In this document: positions 17,138 to 24,967 of the stretch, in pieces
How the letters are laid out: each line of letters starts with the position of its first letter
Position numbering within the stretch: position 1 is the first letter of the stretch
From: Oligoflexales bacterium
GTDB lineage: Bacteria > Bdellovibrionota_B > Oligoflexia > Oligoflexales > JALZUQ01
Reading direction: 5' to 3'
DNA: 40,115 nt
Assembly: GCA_023301565.1 (NCBI GenBank)
Contig: JALZUO010000069.1
Location: 1-40,115 of the forward strand
The notes under the pieces: generated by a model
Told to the model about the DNA's origin: nothing
The model's input: only the letters and a program-made list of their open reading frames with translations
The model's database searches: none
Translations under genes and position numbers: made by a program

Positions 17138-17800
17138 CTACCCTGGACCCGAAGCTTTGTACCCGGTCAACGACATAGACACGTTAAAATAAAGGCGCGT
17201 GCCGTGCTGATTGCGAACCTCAAACTCACTAATAGTCATAAGCTTTCGAGATTTTTCTAAATCCGTAATAAACTTGAGCATCCTCGGAAGTGAGATTTTT
17301 GAAATTTTCAATTCTACCTTATACTTCTCAAAGCTTTGCGAAAGCGGATCACCGCTTTGAATTTGCTCAGGCCTCTCAACAATATTACCAATGGTTACAT
17401 TGTGTTTGTTTGCAAGCTCTTCTATAAAAGGCTTCACGCGCAGCCCAGTCACCCGCTGCCCGATTCTATCTTTTAGCTTTTCAAAACGGCCTTTTTCTTT
17501 GGTAAGGTCAATCTCCATCACTTTCAGCTCATGGAAAGAGTCAAACCCATTTGCAAGCTCATTTCGAAGCGACTGAACACCCCAAAAGTACAATAAAAAA
17601 ACGAGGACCAAGACGGAAACTGCGGCAACAACAGAACCTACAGAGACAAGGAACTTATTCCTCGCATCGAGCTTAGAAAAACTATCAATAAAGAAGTCAA
17701 TGCGCTCATTGTTTTCACCAAGAACTATATGGCTAACTTTTGCTGAAGCACTGGAAAAAAAATCTTTGATCGATGCTAAAAATGCTTTTAACTTTTCCAT
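17138..17800 (-). CDS. gspM: type II secretion system protein GspM
   Basis: The 220-residue product has a cytoplasmic N-terminus of about 45 residues, one membrane helix (about 50-72, FLVSVGSVVAAVSVLVLVFL), a coiled-coil-like stretch (about 85-115) and a ferredoxin-like periplasmic domain. GspM partners GspL in the inner-membrane platform that links the GspE ATPase to pseudopilus assembly. The ATG at 17800 overlaps the gspL stop by one base, which supports the pairing. Sequence identity in this family is low, so position carries much of the weight. Confidence 0.82.
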   Translation of the reverse strand: MEKLKAFLASIKDFFSSASAKVSHIVLGENNERIDFFIDSFSKLDARNKFLVSVGSVVAAVSVLVLVFLLYFWGVQSLRNELANGFDSFHELKVMEIDLTKEKGRFEKLKDRIGQRVTGLRVKPFIEELANKHNVTIGNIVERPEQIQSGDPLSQSFEKYKVELKISKISLPRMLKFITDLEKSRKLMTISEFEVRNQHGTRLYFNVSMSLTGYKASGPG

Positions 17801-19449
17801 CAGAAACCACCAGCTATATTAAATTGTTCATTTAGATCCGCATGGATTAAATACACTTTACCAGGCCTGCCAATATTGTTTTTACTTGCTTTTTCGGTGA
17901 CGTTTCGAAGTGCGGGCATTGCTTTTAAGGTCTCTAGGATCTTAACACCGGTATTATAAGAGTCTACTTCTGCTTGGAACACTAATTTTCCACCACCGTC
18001 TTTAGGAACCTTGTATTGAAAAAGGCTAGTGTCCAGTTTGACGTCAGCAGGTATCTTTTCACTAATTTGGGCCAATATAACCAAGGCGGCGCTACCTTTA
18101 TTTCCCTCAATAAAACCACCAACAGATCGTTGGTACTGGCTAGAATCCTTTGTAAAAGCCTTCTCCGCCATCCCCTTCATGACTTTAAAGGACGTTTTTT
18201 TAGTCACTTTCTTTTTAAGAGATGGGAAAACCTTCACGATCTCCTTGCGATAGGTTGAATGAACACTCGAAGTCTGAGAGCTGTAGAGGATTGAATGCAG
18301 AACATAGCTAACAAACAAAATAACAGCTGCAACAGCAAGGTACCTGACAAAAGAAAAGACACCCTTCAAAACTCTTTCATAATCTTGCACGAAAGCAAAC
18401 TCGCCTTTTCGCAAGTTAACTTGAGATACCCTTTTAACATTGGTTATCCCGCGCATACCAATTGCGACAGATTGGGGAAGCTCTGCCAATTTTGAGGAGA
18501 GTGCATCACTAATATTTAGAGTAGAGTTAAAAAGATTGTTTTTAACAACCTGAGCCCCGAGTTCCTGAGATAAGTAGGACTCAATATTTTTTAAACGACT
18601 TGTCCCACCAGAAACATAGATTAAGTCCATAGGCTGCTTTTCGTATGACTTAAAAGCGTAGAGCGTCCGGCCTATTTCTTTTGTAATCACATGCATCGCA
18701 AGCGTTATCTGTGCGATAGCCGAGTTTGCAGGTTTTGTCCCTGGGATAGCAATTTCGGAAATTTCATGTTTCTTTTCTTGAGCATCCAAAAAACCAGTTT
18801 CACGGTCTCTAGCCAAAAACTCTGTGACAAACTTGCCAGCTACATTGATGGTTCTAAACATTCGAATAACACCGTCTTTTACAATACAAATCGATGTTTT
18901 CGAGTGACCGATATCTACCAGAGCAGCAAGCTTACCGTCAGGAATACCCATCGTAGCGCTCAAATTATAAAAAGCCAAACTATCAATATCAACAACCTTG
19001 GGGTCTAGATTTACTTTCTGTAGCTGGTCTAAAAATTTTTGCATATATGATTTACGTGTCATTACAGCTAAAACTTGGTTAGCACCATAAGGTGTTTGAC
19101 CAAGCATTTGCTCGTCTACGATCATTTCATCTATATCAAAGGGTATAAAGTCTTCGACTTCTGCAGAAACTGCTGCTGCAATTTTTTTGGGATCTGAAAA
19201 TTCGAACTCTAATATTCTACTCGTGACAAATTGACCACTTAGGGCCGTCACAATACGATCAGCTTCCATCTCTGTTTGTGAAAATATTTCCGCCAAAACA
19301 TCTGCCTGACGCATGTCCAAAGTGCTCGGATCGCCAAAAGCAAGAGGGTACTCACGAAACCCTGTGATGTCATATGAGGAAAAAGTATTGATGATTTCAA
19401 CAGCCTTGATCGAGTAACTACCAAGATCCAAGCCAATAACCTTTTGCAT
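17800..19449 (-). CDS. gspL: type II secretion system protein GspL (PilM-like actin fold plus periplasmic domain)
   Basis: The 549-residue protein begins with an actin-like cytoplasmic domain: GLDLGSYSIK (6-15), DIGHSKTS (179-186) and VSGGTSRL (279-286) are the nucleotide-contact motifs of PilM/FtsA-type proteins. One membrane helix (about 368-389) leads to a PilN-like periplasmic domain. GspL recruits the GspE ATPase to the inner membrane and binds GspM. Fusion of a PilM-like part to a periplasmic part in one chain separates it from the pilus PilM/PilN pair. The gene follows a 197-bp gap after gspK with its own candidate promoter, and overlaps gspM by one base. Confidence 0.87.
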   Translation of the reverse strand: MQKVIGLDLGSYSIKAVEIINTFSSYDITGFREYPLAFGDPSTLDMRQADVLAEIFSQTEMEADRIVTALSGQFVTSRILEFEFSDPKKIAAAVSAEVEDFIPFDIDEMIVDEQMLGQTPYGANQVLAVMTRKSYMQKFLDQLQKVNLDPKVVDIDSLAFYNLSATMGIPDGKLAALVDIGHSKTSICIVKDGVIRMFRTINVAGKFVTEFLARDRETGFLDAQEKKHEISEIAIPGTKPANSAIAQITLAMHVITKEIGRTLYAFKSYEKQPMDLIYVSGGTSRLKNIESYLSQELGAQVVKNNLFNSTLNISDALSSKLAELPQSVAIGMRGITNVKRVSQVNLRKGEFAFVQDYERVLKGVFSFVRYLAVAAVILFVSYVLHSILYSSQTSSVHSTYRKEIVKVFPSLKKKVTKKTSFKVMKGMAEKAFTKDSSQYQRSVGGFIEGNKGSAALVILAQISEKIPADVKLDTSLFQYKVPKDGGGKLVFQAEVDSYNTGVKILETLKAMPALRNVTEKASKNNIGRPGKVYLIHADLNEQFNIAGGF

Positions 19450-19493
19450 AAAACCAACCCTAAAAGATTTAAAAAGTACTTCTTACTTTATAA

Positions 19494-19499
19494 ATTATA
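19494..19499 (-). promoter_or_regulatory. candidate -10 box (TATAAT) for gspLMN
   Basis: On the minus strand a perfect TATAAT lies 45 bases before the gspL ATG, inside the only long gap of the gsp gene run. The upstream hexamer at 17 bp (GGTATT) is a poor -35. It suggests gspL, gspM and gspN can be transcribed separately from gspK. Confidence 0.35.
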
Positions 19500-19604
19500 C
19501 ACCTGCTCGGCATGAGAATACCTCTAGAAATGGGAAAAATATGCAAGAATTAAGTAATTACCAAGGAAAAGCAGCTATTTTAAACGGTAGGAAAAATTTG
19601 CTTG

Positions 19605-19621
19605 GTATAGTTTTTCTATAC
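19605..19621 (-). repeat. inverted repeat in the gspK-gspL gap
   Basis: Read on the minus strand, GTATAG-AAAAA-CTATAC forms a perfect 6-bp stem with a 5-base loop, 25 bases after the gspK stop. A TTTTT run follows only after seven more bases, so it is at best a weak terminator; an operator or processing site is equally possible. Confidence 0.4.
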
Positions 19622-19646
19622 TGCTCTGCGCTTTTCAACAGAAGCT

Positions 19647-20849
19647 TTATCGATGATTTTTCCAATATACGCTAGAAATCAATGGCCGAGACGTAGTTGC
19701 AGCACCGCCTCCCGTGTCTCTAACATAAACCACTTCGAGCTCTTTTTCAGAATCACCGACAAACCCAGAGGTCCTAACCCTAAAGGTAGAAGACTGGACA
19801 CCAAACCACTGTGCTTTGTCTTTGTCTTCTTCCTCATTTGCACAAAACGTAGATTTTAGTGTTTCAGCAATTTCAGATTTACTCCCTGCTAAAGCTGACC
19901 CGGTCTGCGCCTGACTTAAGCTTTCTTCGTAAGTATCTTTGCAATCAATTTCACCGTTAGGAAAAAAGCAGCGAAGAACCGCTTTTGGTAGAGTATTTAA
20001 ATTAAGCTCTAACTTAGTTTGACCATCGGTTTTGAATGGAAACACTGTAAAATATGGTGCGAAAACTGCATGCATCTCTTCGTCCCATCCAGGTATCATT
20101 TTGAGCTCATCTACCGATTCGAACGGAGCATTTTTTACAGTTCTCGGTGGAGTCATCTTGGAATAAGGAAGGCTTTCGTCGTTGAACCCACTTTTTTGTT
20201 CTGCAACTTCATCTTCGTCCACGTAGTCTTTAATAAGATAAAAAAGTTCTGTCGCATCTAGTCTTTTTGATTCCAAGAAATCAGCTTCGGCTGGACACCC
20301 CATAAGAGCAAGAAACATTTTTTCTACTTCTAGCCCTCTGCCTTTTGCTAAATAGTTTAAATTAATCTTATTGGATTCATCTATCACCTCTACAGTAAAC
20401 CTACCTCCAAGCTCGCGAAGCTGAAGAATCAAGTCGTCCTGCTGGACCTCACTAATACCAAGCTCTTCGGTGACAAAAGCTTCAACGATCGGGTCATCAC
20501 CACCAAGGCCAGGTAAAATATTAAACATTGCCCAGATATCCCCTGGTGTGTCTTTTGCATCTTGTTTGAGTGGTCCCACAACATCACTGGAAAGAACGGA
20601 ATCGACCAGAGTGTCCACACCTATCAACACCTGAGCAATTTCCTGCCCAGATTTCGCAAGGTACTCTGCAGCAAAAAGCTCTTTGACCCTATTGGTTTTT
20701 TCAATTTGTACGCGGCTTGAAACAATCATATCCACAGAAAAAACAACCATCATGGCAATGATCATAATTGCAAGCATCAATGCTACGCCACGCTGAGACC
20801 TTAGTTCAGGGCTGCCTTGCATATCAACGGGTATTATTTGTTTTTGCAT
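19647..20849 (-). CDS. gspK: minor pseudopilin GspK
   Basis: The 400-residue protein has a prepilin leader ending at G21 (RSQRG) followed by the hydrophobic helix VALMLAIMIIAMMVVFSVD. As is usual for GspK, the conserved Glu at mature position +5 is missing (leucine). GspK caps the pseudopilus tip with GspI and GspJ. The large alpha-domain insertion fits the length, which exceeds E. coli GspK (about 330). INLNYLA (179-185) and SFNTLPK-like LNLNTLPKAVLR are typical of the family. It starts two bases after gspJ ends. An unusually long 21-residue leader is present. Confidence 0.92.
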   Translation of the reverse strand: MQKQIIPVDMQGSPELRSQRGVALMLAIMIIAMMVVFSVDMIVSSRVQIEKTNRVKELFAAEYLAKSGQEIAQVLIGVDTLVDSVLSSDVVGPLKQDAKDTPGDIWAMFNILPGLGGDDPIVEAFVTEELGISEVQQDDLILQLRELGGRFTVEVIDESNKINLNYLAKGRGLEVEKMFLALMGCPAEADFLESKRLDATELFYLIKDYVDEDEVAEQKSGFNDESLPYSKMTPPRTVKNAPFESVDELKMIPGWDEEMHAVFAPYFTVFPFKTDGQTKLELNLNTLPKAVLRCFFPNGEIDCKDTYEESLSQAQTGSALAGSKSEIAETLKSTFCANEEEDKDKAQWFGVQSSTFRVRTSGFVGDSEKELEVVYVRDTGGGAATTSRPLISSVYWKNHR

Positions 20850-20851
20850 AC

Positions 20852-21592
20852 CTAAAAATACCTTATATTTTTAGTTGGCTTTTTCACTTGCTCAAACTGA
20901 GTTGCTGTACGCAAAAAAACGACTGTGTCTATACGTTCGGCGTATGACTTATCATCCAGGTCCTCTTGCTCAAGATCCGGCCAAAACTCAATGACTACAC
21001 GAACCATATAAGGGACCTTGTTTAACTGTCCACTTCTACTACTGTCCCACTTATCATTTGACCAGCGCTCGCCATCCCATGATTGAACATTGAACGTTTT
21101 AATGCCGCGTATAAAAGGCTCTAGCTCGTCAAAAGTTCGCGGCTCTTCTGCAAACTCTTTATAAACACCTCGGACAAGCGACTTGAACCCTGGCCTATCT
21201 GGGTCTTCTTTTAGCCCGTAATAGACCATGATCAGCTCGCCTTCTTTTGCGTTTTTTTTGAACGCATCGTTGCTCATAGTCGTGAACTTTAAATTATCAT
21301 CTCCAAACTTTTCTAACTTAAAAAAAGTCTTAGAGTTCCTTGTGGTAGTTGATCTATCTAAGTCTTTAGTATCTAAAATATGCGCATGCTCCAAATCTCT
21401 CACTAAAGTCTCAAGAAGCGCATTCATGCGGTGCGTCAGGCCTGTTTCTCGCCTGAGAGCAAAACGCACGTCAAAACTAGATTGCAGCATCTGAGAAATA
21501 GATAGAGTCAGCGTCGCTAAAATAGCAACGCTGATGATCACCTCAAGCAAAGTGAATCCAAGTTGTTGTTTTTTGCCGCCACCAACCATCAT
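20852..21592 (-). CDS. gspJ: minor pseudopilin GspJ
   Basis: The 246-residue protein has a short basic leader (GGGKKQQLG, ending at G12) and the N-methylation motif FTLLEVIISVAILATLTL, with Glu at mature +5. GspJ is part of the GspI-J-K tip complex of the pseudopilus in the periplasm. The C-terminal region contains the beta-strand-rich pattern of the family (VRVVIEFWPD, VVFLRTATQ). The start ATG overlaps the gspI stop by four bases (ATGA), indicating coupling. Confidence 0.92.
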   Translation of the reverse strand: MMVGGGKKQQLGFTLLEVIISVAILATLTLSISQMLQSSFDVRFALRRETGLTHRMNALLETLVRDLEHAHILDTKDLDRSTTTRNSKTFFKLEKFGDDNLKFTTMSNDAFKKNAKEGELIMVYYGLKEDPDRPGFKSLVRGVYKEFAEEPRTFDELEPFIRGIKTFNVQSWDGERWSNDKWDSSRSGQLNKVPYMVRVVIEFWPDLEQEDLDDKSYAERIDTVVFLRTATQFEQVKKPTKNIRYF

Positions 21593-22272
21593 GGAGCCCC
21601 CGCACCCTGACCTGAAGCCGGACTTGTGCCTGGAAGCACACCCGGAGGTACGCCCGGTATTCCTCCGCCGGCTGCTATAGCTTTTAGCTGTGTATACACT
21701 TCGGACAGCTTTTTTTGATCTGCTATAAGCATCTGTGTGGTCAGCGAGTCTTCTTTAGCACCATCCGACCACTTAACCTCTAGCTTTACCAGCTTAAAAA
21801 AATCATCGCCGAGGTATTGCTGCATCTGCTGCTCAATCAAAGGTGCAATTTGCGCAATAGGGTTTGCTGCCTGATCGTCGCCTTCGCCACCACCCAGGGA
21901 TCCCGAAAAGTGTTTTGTGATCATCTTCGTGATAGGAAAATTAAAGGGAACAATTTCTAAGTCATATAAAAAGGCTGCTTCATCATCTTCAGTCGCCTCT
22001 TTAAACTTTTGCTCTTTTAAGTCGGACTCGAGGTCTTTAAAATCACTAATCGTTTTTTGATACTCTACTTGCGACATGATCCGCTTCGACAACCAAATAG
22101 CGTGTGTCAGGTTTCTTGTATATTCAGAGAAGACAATGCTGTTGCCTTGCACCAAGCTCACATTCACAATCACAGTTGCAAGCAGCCCTACGGCAACGAT
22201 GGTCTCAAACAACGTAAAGCTTAGCTGGCGATCTATAAAAGCGTCTTGTCCTTGAAATTCACTGGGCTTCAA
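21589..22272 (-). CDS. gspI: minor pseudopilin GspI
   Basis: The 227-residue product has a type IV prepilin N-terminus, FTLFETIVAVGLLATVIVN (19-37), with Glu at +5. The residue before the cleavage point is serine (LS|FTLFE), not the nearly invariant glycine. It starts at TTG (22272) with AGAGG six bases upstream, because no ATG precedes the motif; the start lies within the end of gspH. GspI-type proteins nucleate the pseudopilus tip with GspJ and GspK. It is longer than classical GspI (about 125 residues), with a charged middle part and a Gly/Pro-rich end (AAGGGIPGVPPGVLPG). Assignment as GspI rests on order. Confidence 0.82.
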   Translation of the reverse strand: MKPSEFQGQDAFIDRQLSFTLFETIVAVGLLATVIVNVSLVQGNSIVFSEYTRNLTHAIWLSKRIMSQVEYQKTISDFKDLESDLKEQKFKEATEDDEAAFLYDLEIVPFNFPITKMITKHFSGSLGGGEGDDQAANPIAQIAPLIEQQMQQYLGDDFFKLVKLEVKWSDGAKEDSLTTQMLIADQKKLSEVYTQLKAIAAGGGIPGVPPGVLPGTSPASGQGAGAP

Positions 22273-23125
22273 GCTCTACCTCTTCTTCCCCTATGATTAA
22301 TTCGGTCCCACCGGTGTACGGAATCGTTTTGATCGTATAAATACTTTTCGCTTCATTTATACCACCATTTCCATCGGAAGCAGCTAAATGCAAGTATGCT
22401 TTTTCAGAATAGCCTTGCGGGAAAAAGTAGATCTTTGCGTAGCTTTCTTCCCCTAAGTCTTCCAATGCTTGATAGCTATTGTGGTGCTCGGCCCGAACCC
22501 CTTTAACTACAAACTCAGGGAGCAGCTCTCTAGTAGTCCACTGTGTATTCTCTACGATGGCCCACTGAGGCGCCCTCAAAGCCATCAACTGATCTTTAGC
22601 ATTAACAACAGGAGACTCAGGTAAAATCTTAATGTTTGTTTCAGGATCTTCTCTAGTCGCGCCGCTAGCATCTACGTAGCGTTCAAACTCTTCTTCAAAC
22701 TCTTCGAGGCTGGCTTTTTCTTCTTCAGGCGAAGGGTCCGCATCTCGCATGGTGTCGCCAAGAAAAACCCGTTCACTGCTTTCCACAAAACGATCGTTGC
22801 CATCTTCATCCTGCGTGCGTTTCGCCGTGGTTTCAAGCCAGTACTCTCCCGAATACATATGAAAAACCAACCTACAGGTTTTTTTTGTCAAAACTGCATA
22901 GTCATAGGCGTTGCGGAAATCAGCTTGCAACCTGCTTAGCTTGACGTCTTCACTAGCGCCCGTTGAAAACTGAATCTGAGGAACAAGCACCCCATACATC
23001 GTGGCTATAATAGCAATGGTAATTAACACCTCAAGAAGCGAAAAACCGTTCTGCAAATTTTTTTTATATAAAAAGACGCCCCAGGTGGAGGCGTCTTTTC
23101 TTGGCATGTCAATGTACTCTTTCAA
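22259..23125 (-). CDS. gspH: minor pseudopilin GspH
   Basis: The protein has the prepilin motif NG|FSLLEVLITIAIIATMYGV, with cleavage after G27 of the longest reading and Glu at +5. GspH joins the pseudopilus shaft to the tip. The longest frame opens with TTG at 23125 (288 residues); the ATG at 23107, preceded by AAAGAG, is a plausible alternative giving 282 residues. It is longer than classical GspH (about 170) owing to an acidic insert (EEEKASLEEFEEEFE). A strong hairpin occupies codons 9-18 of the longest frame, directly after gspG. It overlaps gspI by 14 bases. Confidence 0.85.
   Translation of the reverse strand: MKEYIDMPRKDASTWGVFLYKKNLQNGFSLLEVLITIAIIATMYGVLVPQIQFSTGASEDVKLSRLQADFRNAYDYAVLTKKTCRLVFHMYSGEYWLETTAKRTQDEDGNDRFVESSERVFLGDTMRDADPSPEEEKASLEEFEEEFERYVDASGATREDPETNIKILPESPVVNAKDQLMALRAPQWAIVENTQWTTRELLPEFVVKGVRAEHHNSYQALEDLGEESYAKIYFFPQGYSEKAYLHLAASDGNGGINEAKSIYTIKTIPYTGGTELIIGEEEVELEAQ
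23070..23099 (-). terminator. strong hairpin with T-run inside the 5' end of gspH (attenuator candidate)
   Basis: Read on the minus strand, AAAAGACGCC, a 9-base loop (TCCACCTGG) and GGCGTCTTTT form a perfect 10-bp stem, and the T-run continues one more base into TATA. The G+C-rich core, upstream A-run and downstream T-run make it look like an intrinsic terminator. It starts 36 bases after the gspG stop but lies within gspH codons. It could reduce transcripts of the minor pseudopilin genes relative to the major one, or stabilise the gspG mRNA 3' end. Confidence 0.65.
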
Positions 23126-23134
23126 CAGCGGACT

Positions 23135-23599
23135 TTATCCTTCTCCCTTAGGCCTCGGAACAATGATGTCATCTTCTGTTCCAAACTCTTGGTCTGGTCC
23201 AGCTGAAGTAAGTTTAAAACGAGAACCTGCACGCTCATACTCGATCGGAGTATTCCATAAATCTATGACAGAATTCTCATCTTTTACGTAAGGACCACGC
23301 CAGTTTCTTGCCGTTCCAGGATTATCCACAAGAGAGTCTAGACCCTCTTCAGAGGTCGGGTAGGTACGATTATCTGTACGGTAAAGCCCTAGAGGGGTCC
23401 CGAGGTTTTCTAGTTGGATTTCTGTTTGTTGAATATTTGCTTTTTCTTGTTGTGCAACGACATTGACAACAACAACGGCCGAAAGCGACGCAATTATGGC
23501 AATTACGATGATGATTTCCAAAAGAGAAAAACCAGATTGACTGTTTAAATCAGTTTTAAATTGAGATCTTTGTCTAAGAATGTGGACAATTTGTCGCAT
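23135..23599 (-). CDS. gspG: major pseudopilin GspG
   Basis: The 154-residue precursor has a 23-residue leader ending SQSG, then FSLLEIIIVIAIIASLSAVVV with Glu at +5 (E28). The mature part shows the GspG pattern NLGTPLGLYRTDNRTYPTSEEGLDSL, WRGPYVKD, DLWNTPIEY and a C-terminal SAGPDQEFGTEDDI calcium-binding loop. GspG polymerises into the periplasmic pseudopilus that drives secretion. GAGGAG lies 10 bases before the ATG. A 117-bp gap separates it from gspF, leaving room for its own promoter, and a strong hairpin follows it. Confidence 0.97.
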   Translation of the reverse strand: MRQIVHILRQRSQFKTDLNSQSGFSLLEIIIVIAIIASLSAVVVVNVVAQQEKANIQQTEIQLENLGTPLGLYRTDNRTYPTSEEGLDSLVDNPGTARNWRGPYVKDENSVIDLWNTPIEYERAGSRFKLTSAGPDQEFGTEDDIIVPRPKGEG

Positions 23600-23640
23600 A
23601 GCTCGCAGTCTCCTCAGCGTGTCACGTACATGTTACTACA

Positions 23641-23659
23641 TCCGGCAACGACTACCGGA
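23641..23659. repeat. inverted repeat in the gspF-gspG gap
   Basis: TCCGG-9-CCGGA forms a 5-bp G+C-rich stem in the leader of gspG, 42 bases before its ATG. No T-run follows on the minus strand, so it is not an obvious terminator. It may be a leader structure or an operator. Confidence 0.3.
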
Positions 23660-23716
23660 ATATTAGTGTCTCACAAGTTTAGCAAGAGGTTGAATGGCAT
23701 GAGCAAAAAAAGAGCA

Positions 23717-24958
23717 CTACAATGAGTTCATCACTTGGAACATAGGCATTAACATTGCAAGTACTACGACGGTTGCTATGCCGCCCATGACAATGATCAT
23801 CAATGGGCTAATCGTAGCAATCAAGGCTGCAATCTTACGCTCTACCTCGGCGTCATAGGCAATCGCAACGTGAGAGAGCATCTCTTCAAGCTGCCCAGTT
23901 TTTTCACCGGTCAAAATCATATGGGAGACAAGGGGTGGAAAGCGCCCACTTCGCTCAAAAACAGCTCCCAAGGACTCACCTTCTTGAACTGCTTCGATTG
24001 CATTGTTGACGATGCCGGCAATGACCGAGTTGGAAATGGTCCGTTTGGTAATTTCCATGGCACGTATGATGGGCACCCCTGAATTCAAAAGAGTAGATAA
24101 CGTACGGGTAAAGCTAGAAACATTCATCCGAAGAAACAAGCCGCCAAACATCGGCAGGCTCAATAGCCATTCATCGTATCGTTTACGCCCTTTTTCAGAG
24201 TTCACCCAGCGCTGAAACAAGTAACTCACAGCTACCGCCGCTAGCAAAGCTAAGTACCAATAGTTCTGTGCATAGTACGATATTGACACCATCAGCGAAG
24301 TGTACCAAGGCAGAGCAACGTCCATATTTTGGAAAACAGCGGTAAGCTTTGGAACTACAGCAACAAACAAATAAATGATGATACCACTGGAAGCTACCAT
24401 CATAATGACCGGGTAAGTAATAGCCCCCATCACCTCTTCTTTAGTTTTAATTCTATTTTCAAGATAGTCAGCCAGGCGCTCTAAAACTAGACCAAGCTGA
24501 CCCGACTGCTCACCAGCAGCAATCATATTCGTATAAAGCCGGTCAAAAACCTTTGGATGCTTCCCGGTAGCTTCTGCAAGGGAGCGACCTTCGGAAATTT
24601 CATTTTTCAGATCAGCCAAAACGCGTTGCAAATGCGGGTGCTCTACCTGACGAGTTAGCGCCTTTAGGCATTCATCCAAAGGCACAGACGCATTTTGCAA
24701 CGTAGCAAACTGCCTTGTCATCACAGCAACATCTTTTATGGTCGCATTTTTAGCATTTAGCCTTTGCCACAAAGAGGCTTCATCGCCAAGTCCCCCGCTA
24801 GATTTTTTGCCACTAGCCTTTAGCTCTGTTAGCTCGGCACCAATTATATTCTCACGCCGCAACTTACCTTTTGCCGCTTTTGAAGAATCGGCTTCGATCT
24901 TTCCTTTGACGGATTTTCCAGTTTTTTTATCAAAGCCTTTATAGGAATACAGTGCCAT
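23717..24958 (-). CDS. gspF: type II secretion inner-membrane platform protein GspF
   Basis: The 413-residue polytopic protein opens with ALYSYKGFDKKTGKSVKGKIEADSSKAA, typical of GspF, followed by two repeated T2SSF domains (about 75-200 and 275-400). Both carry the SGVPIIRAMEI / ASVPLDECLKAL motif, and RNAL-like stretches (MIAAGEQSGQLG, MILTGEKTGQLE) precede membrane helices near 175-195, 220-245 and 382-408. It forms the platform core around which GspE, GspL and GspM assemble. The ATG at 24958 has AAGG eight bases upstream. The gene begins nine bases after gspE. Confidence 0.97.
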   Translation of the reverse strand: MALYSYKGFDKKTGKSVKGKIEADSSKAAKGKLRRENIIGAELTELKASGKKSSGGLGDEASLWQRLNAKNATIKDVAVMTRQFATLQNASVPLDECLKALTRQVEHPHLQRVLADLKNEISEGRSLAEATGKHPKVFDRLYTNMIAAGEQSGQLGLVLERLADYLENRIKTKEEVMGAITYPVIMMVASSGIIIYLFVAVVPKLTAVFQNMDVALPWYTSLMVSISYYAQNYWYLALLAAVAVSYLFQRWVNSEKGRKRYDEWLLSLPMFGGLFLRMNVSSFTRTLSTLLNSGVPIIRAMEITKRTISNSVIAGIVNNAIEAVQEGESLGAVFERSGRFPPLVSHMILTGEKTGQLEEMLSHVAIAYDAEVERKIAALIATISPLMIIVMGGIATVVVLAMLMPMFQVMNSL

Positions 24959-24967
24959 TTACGAACC

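Noticed and set aside
17800-19449. Reading this gene as type IV pilus PilM
   Set aside because: It has a membrane helix and periplasmic domain in the same chain and is flanked by gspK and gspM, which fits GspL.
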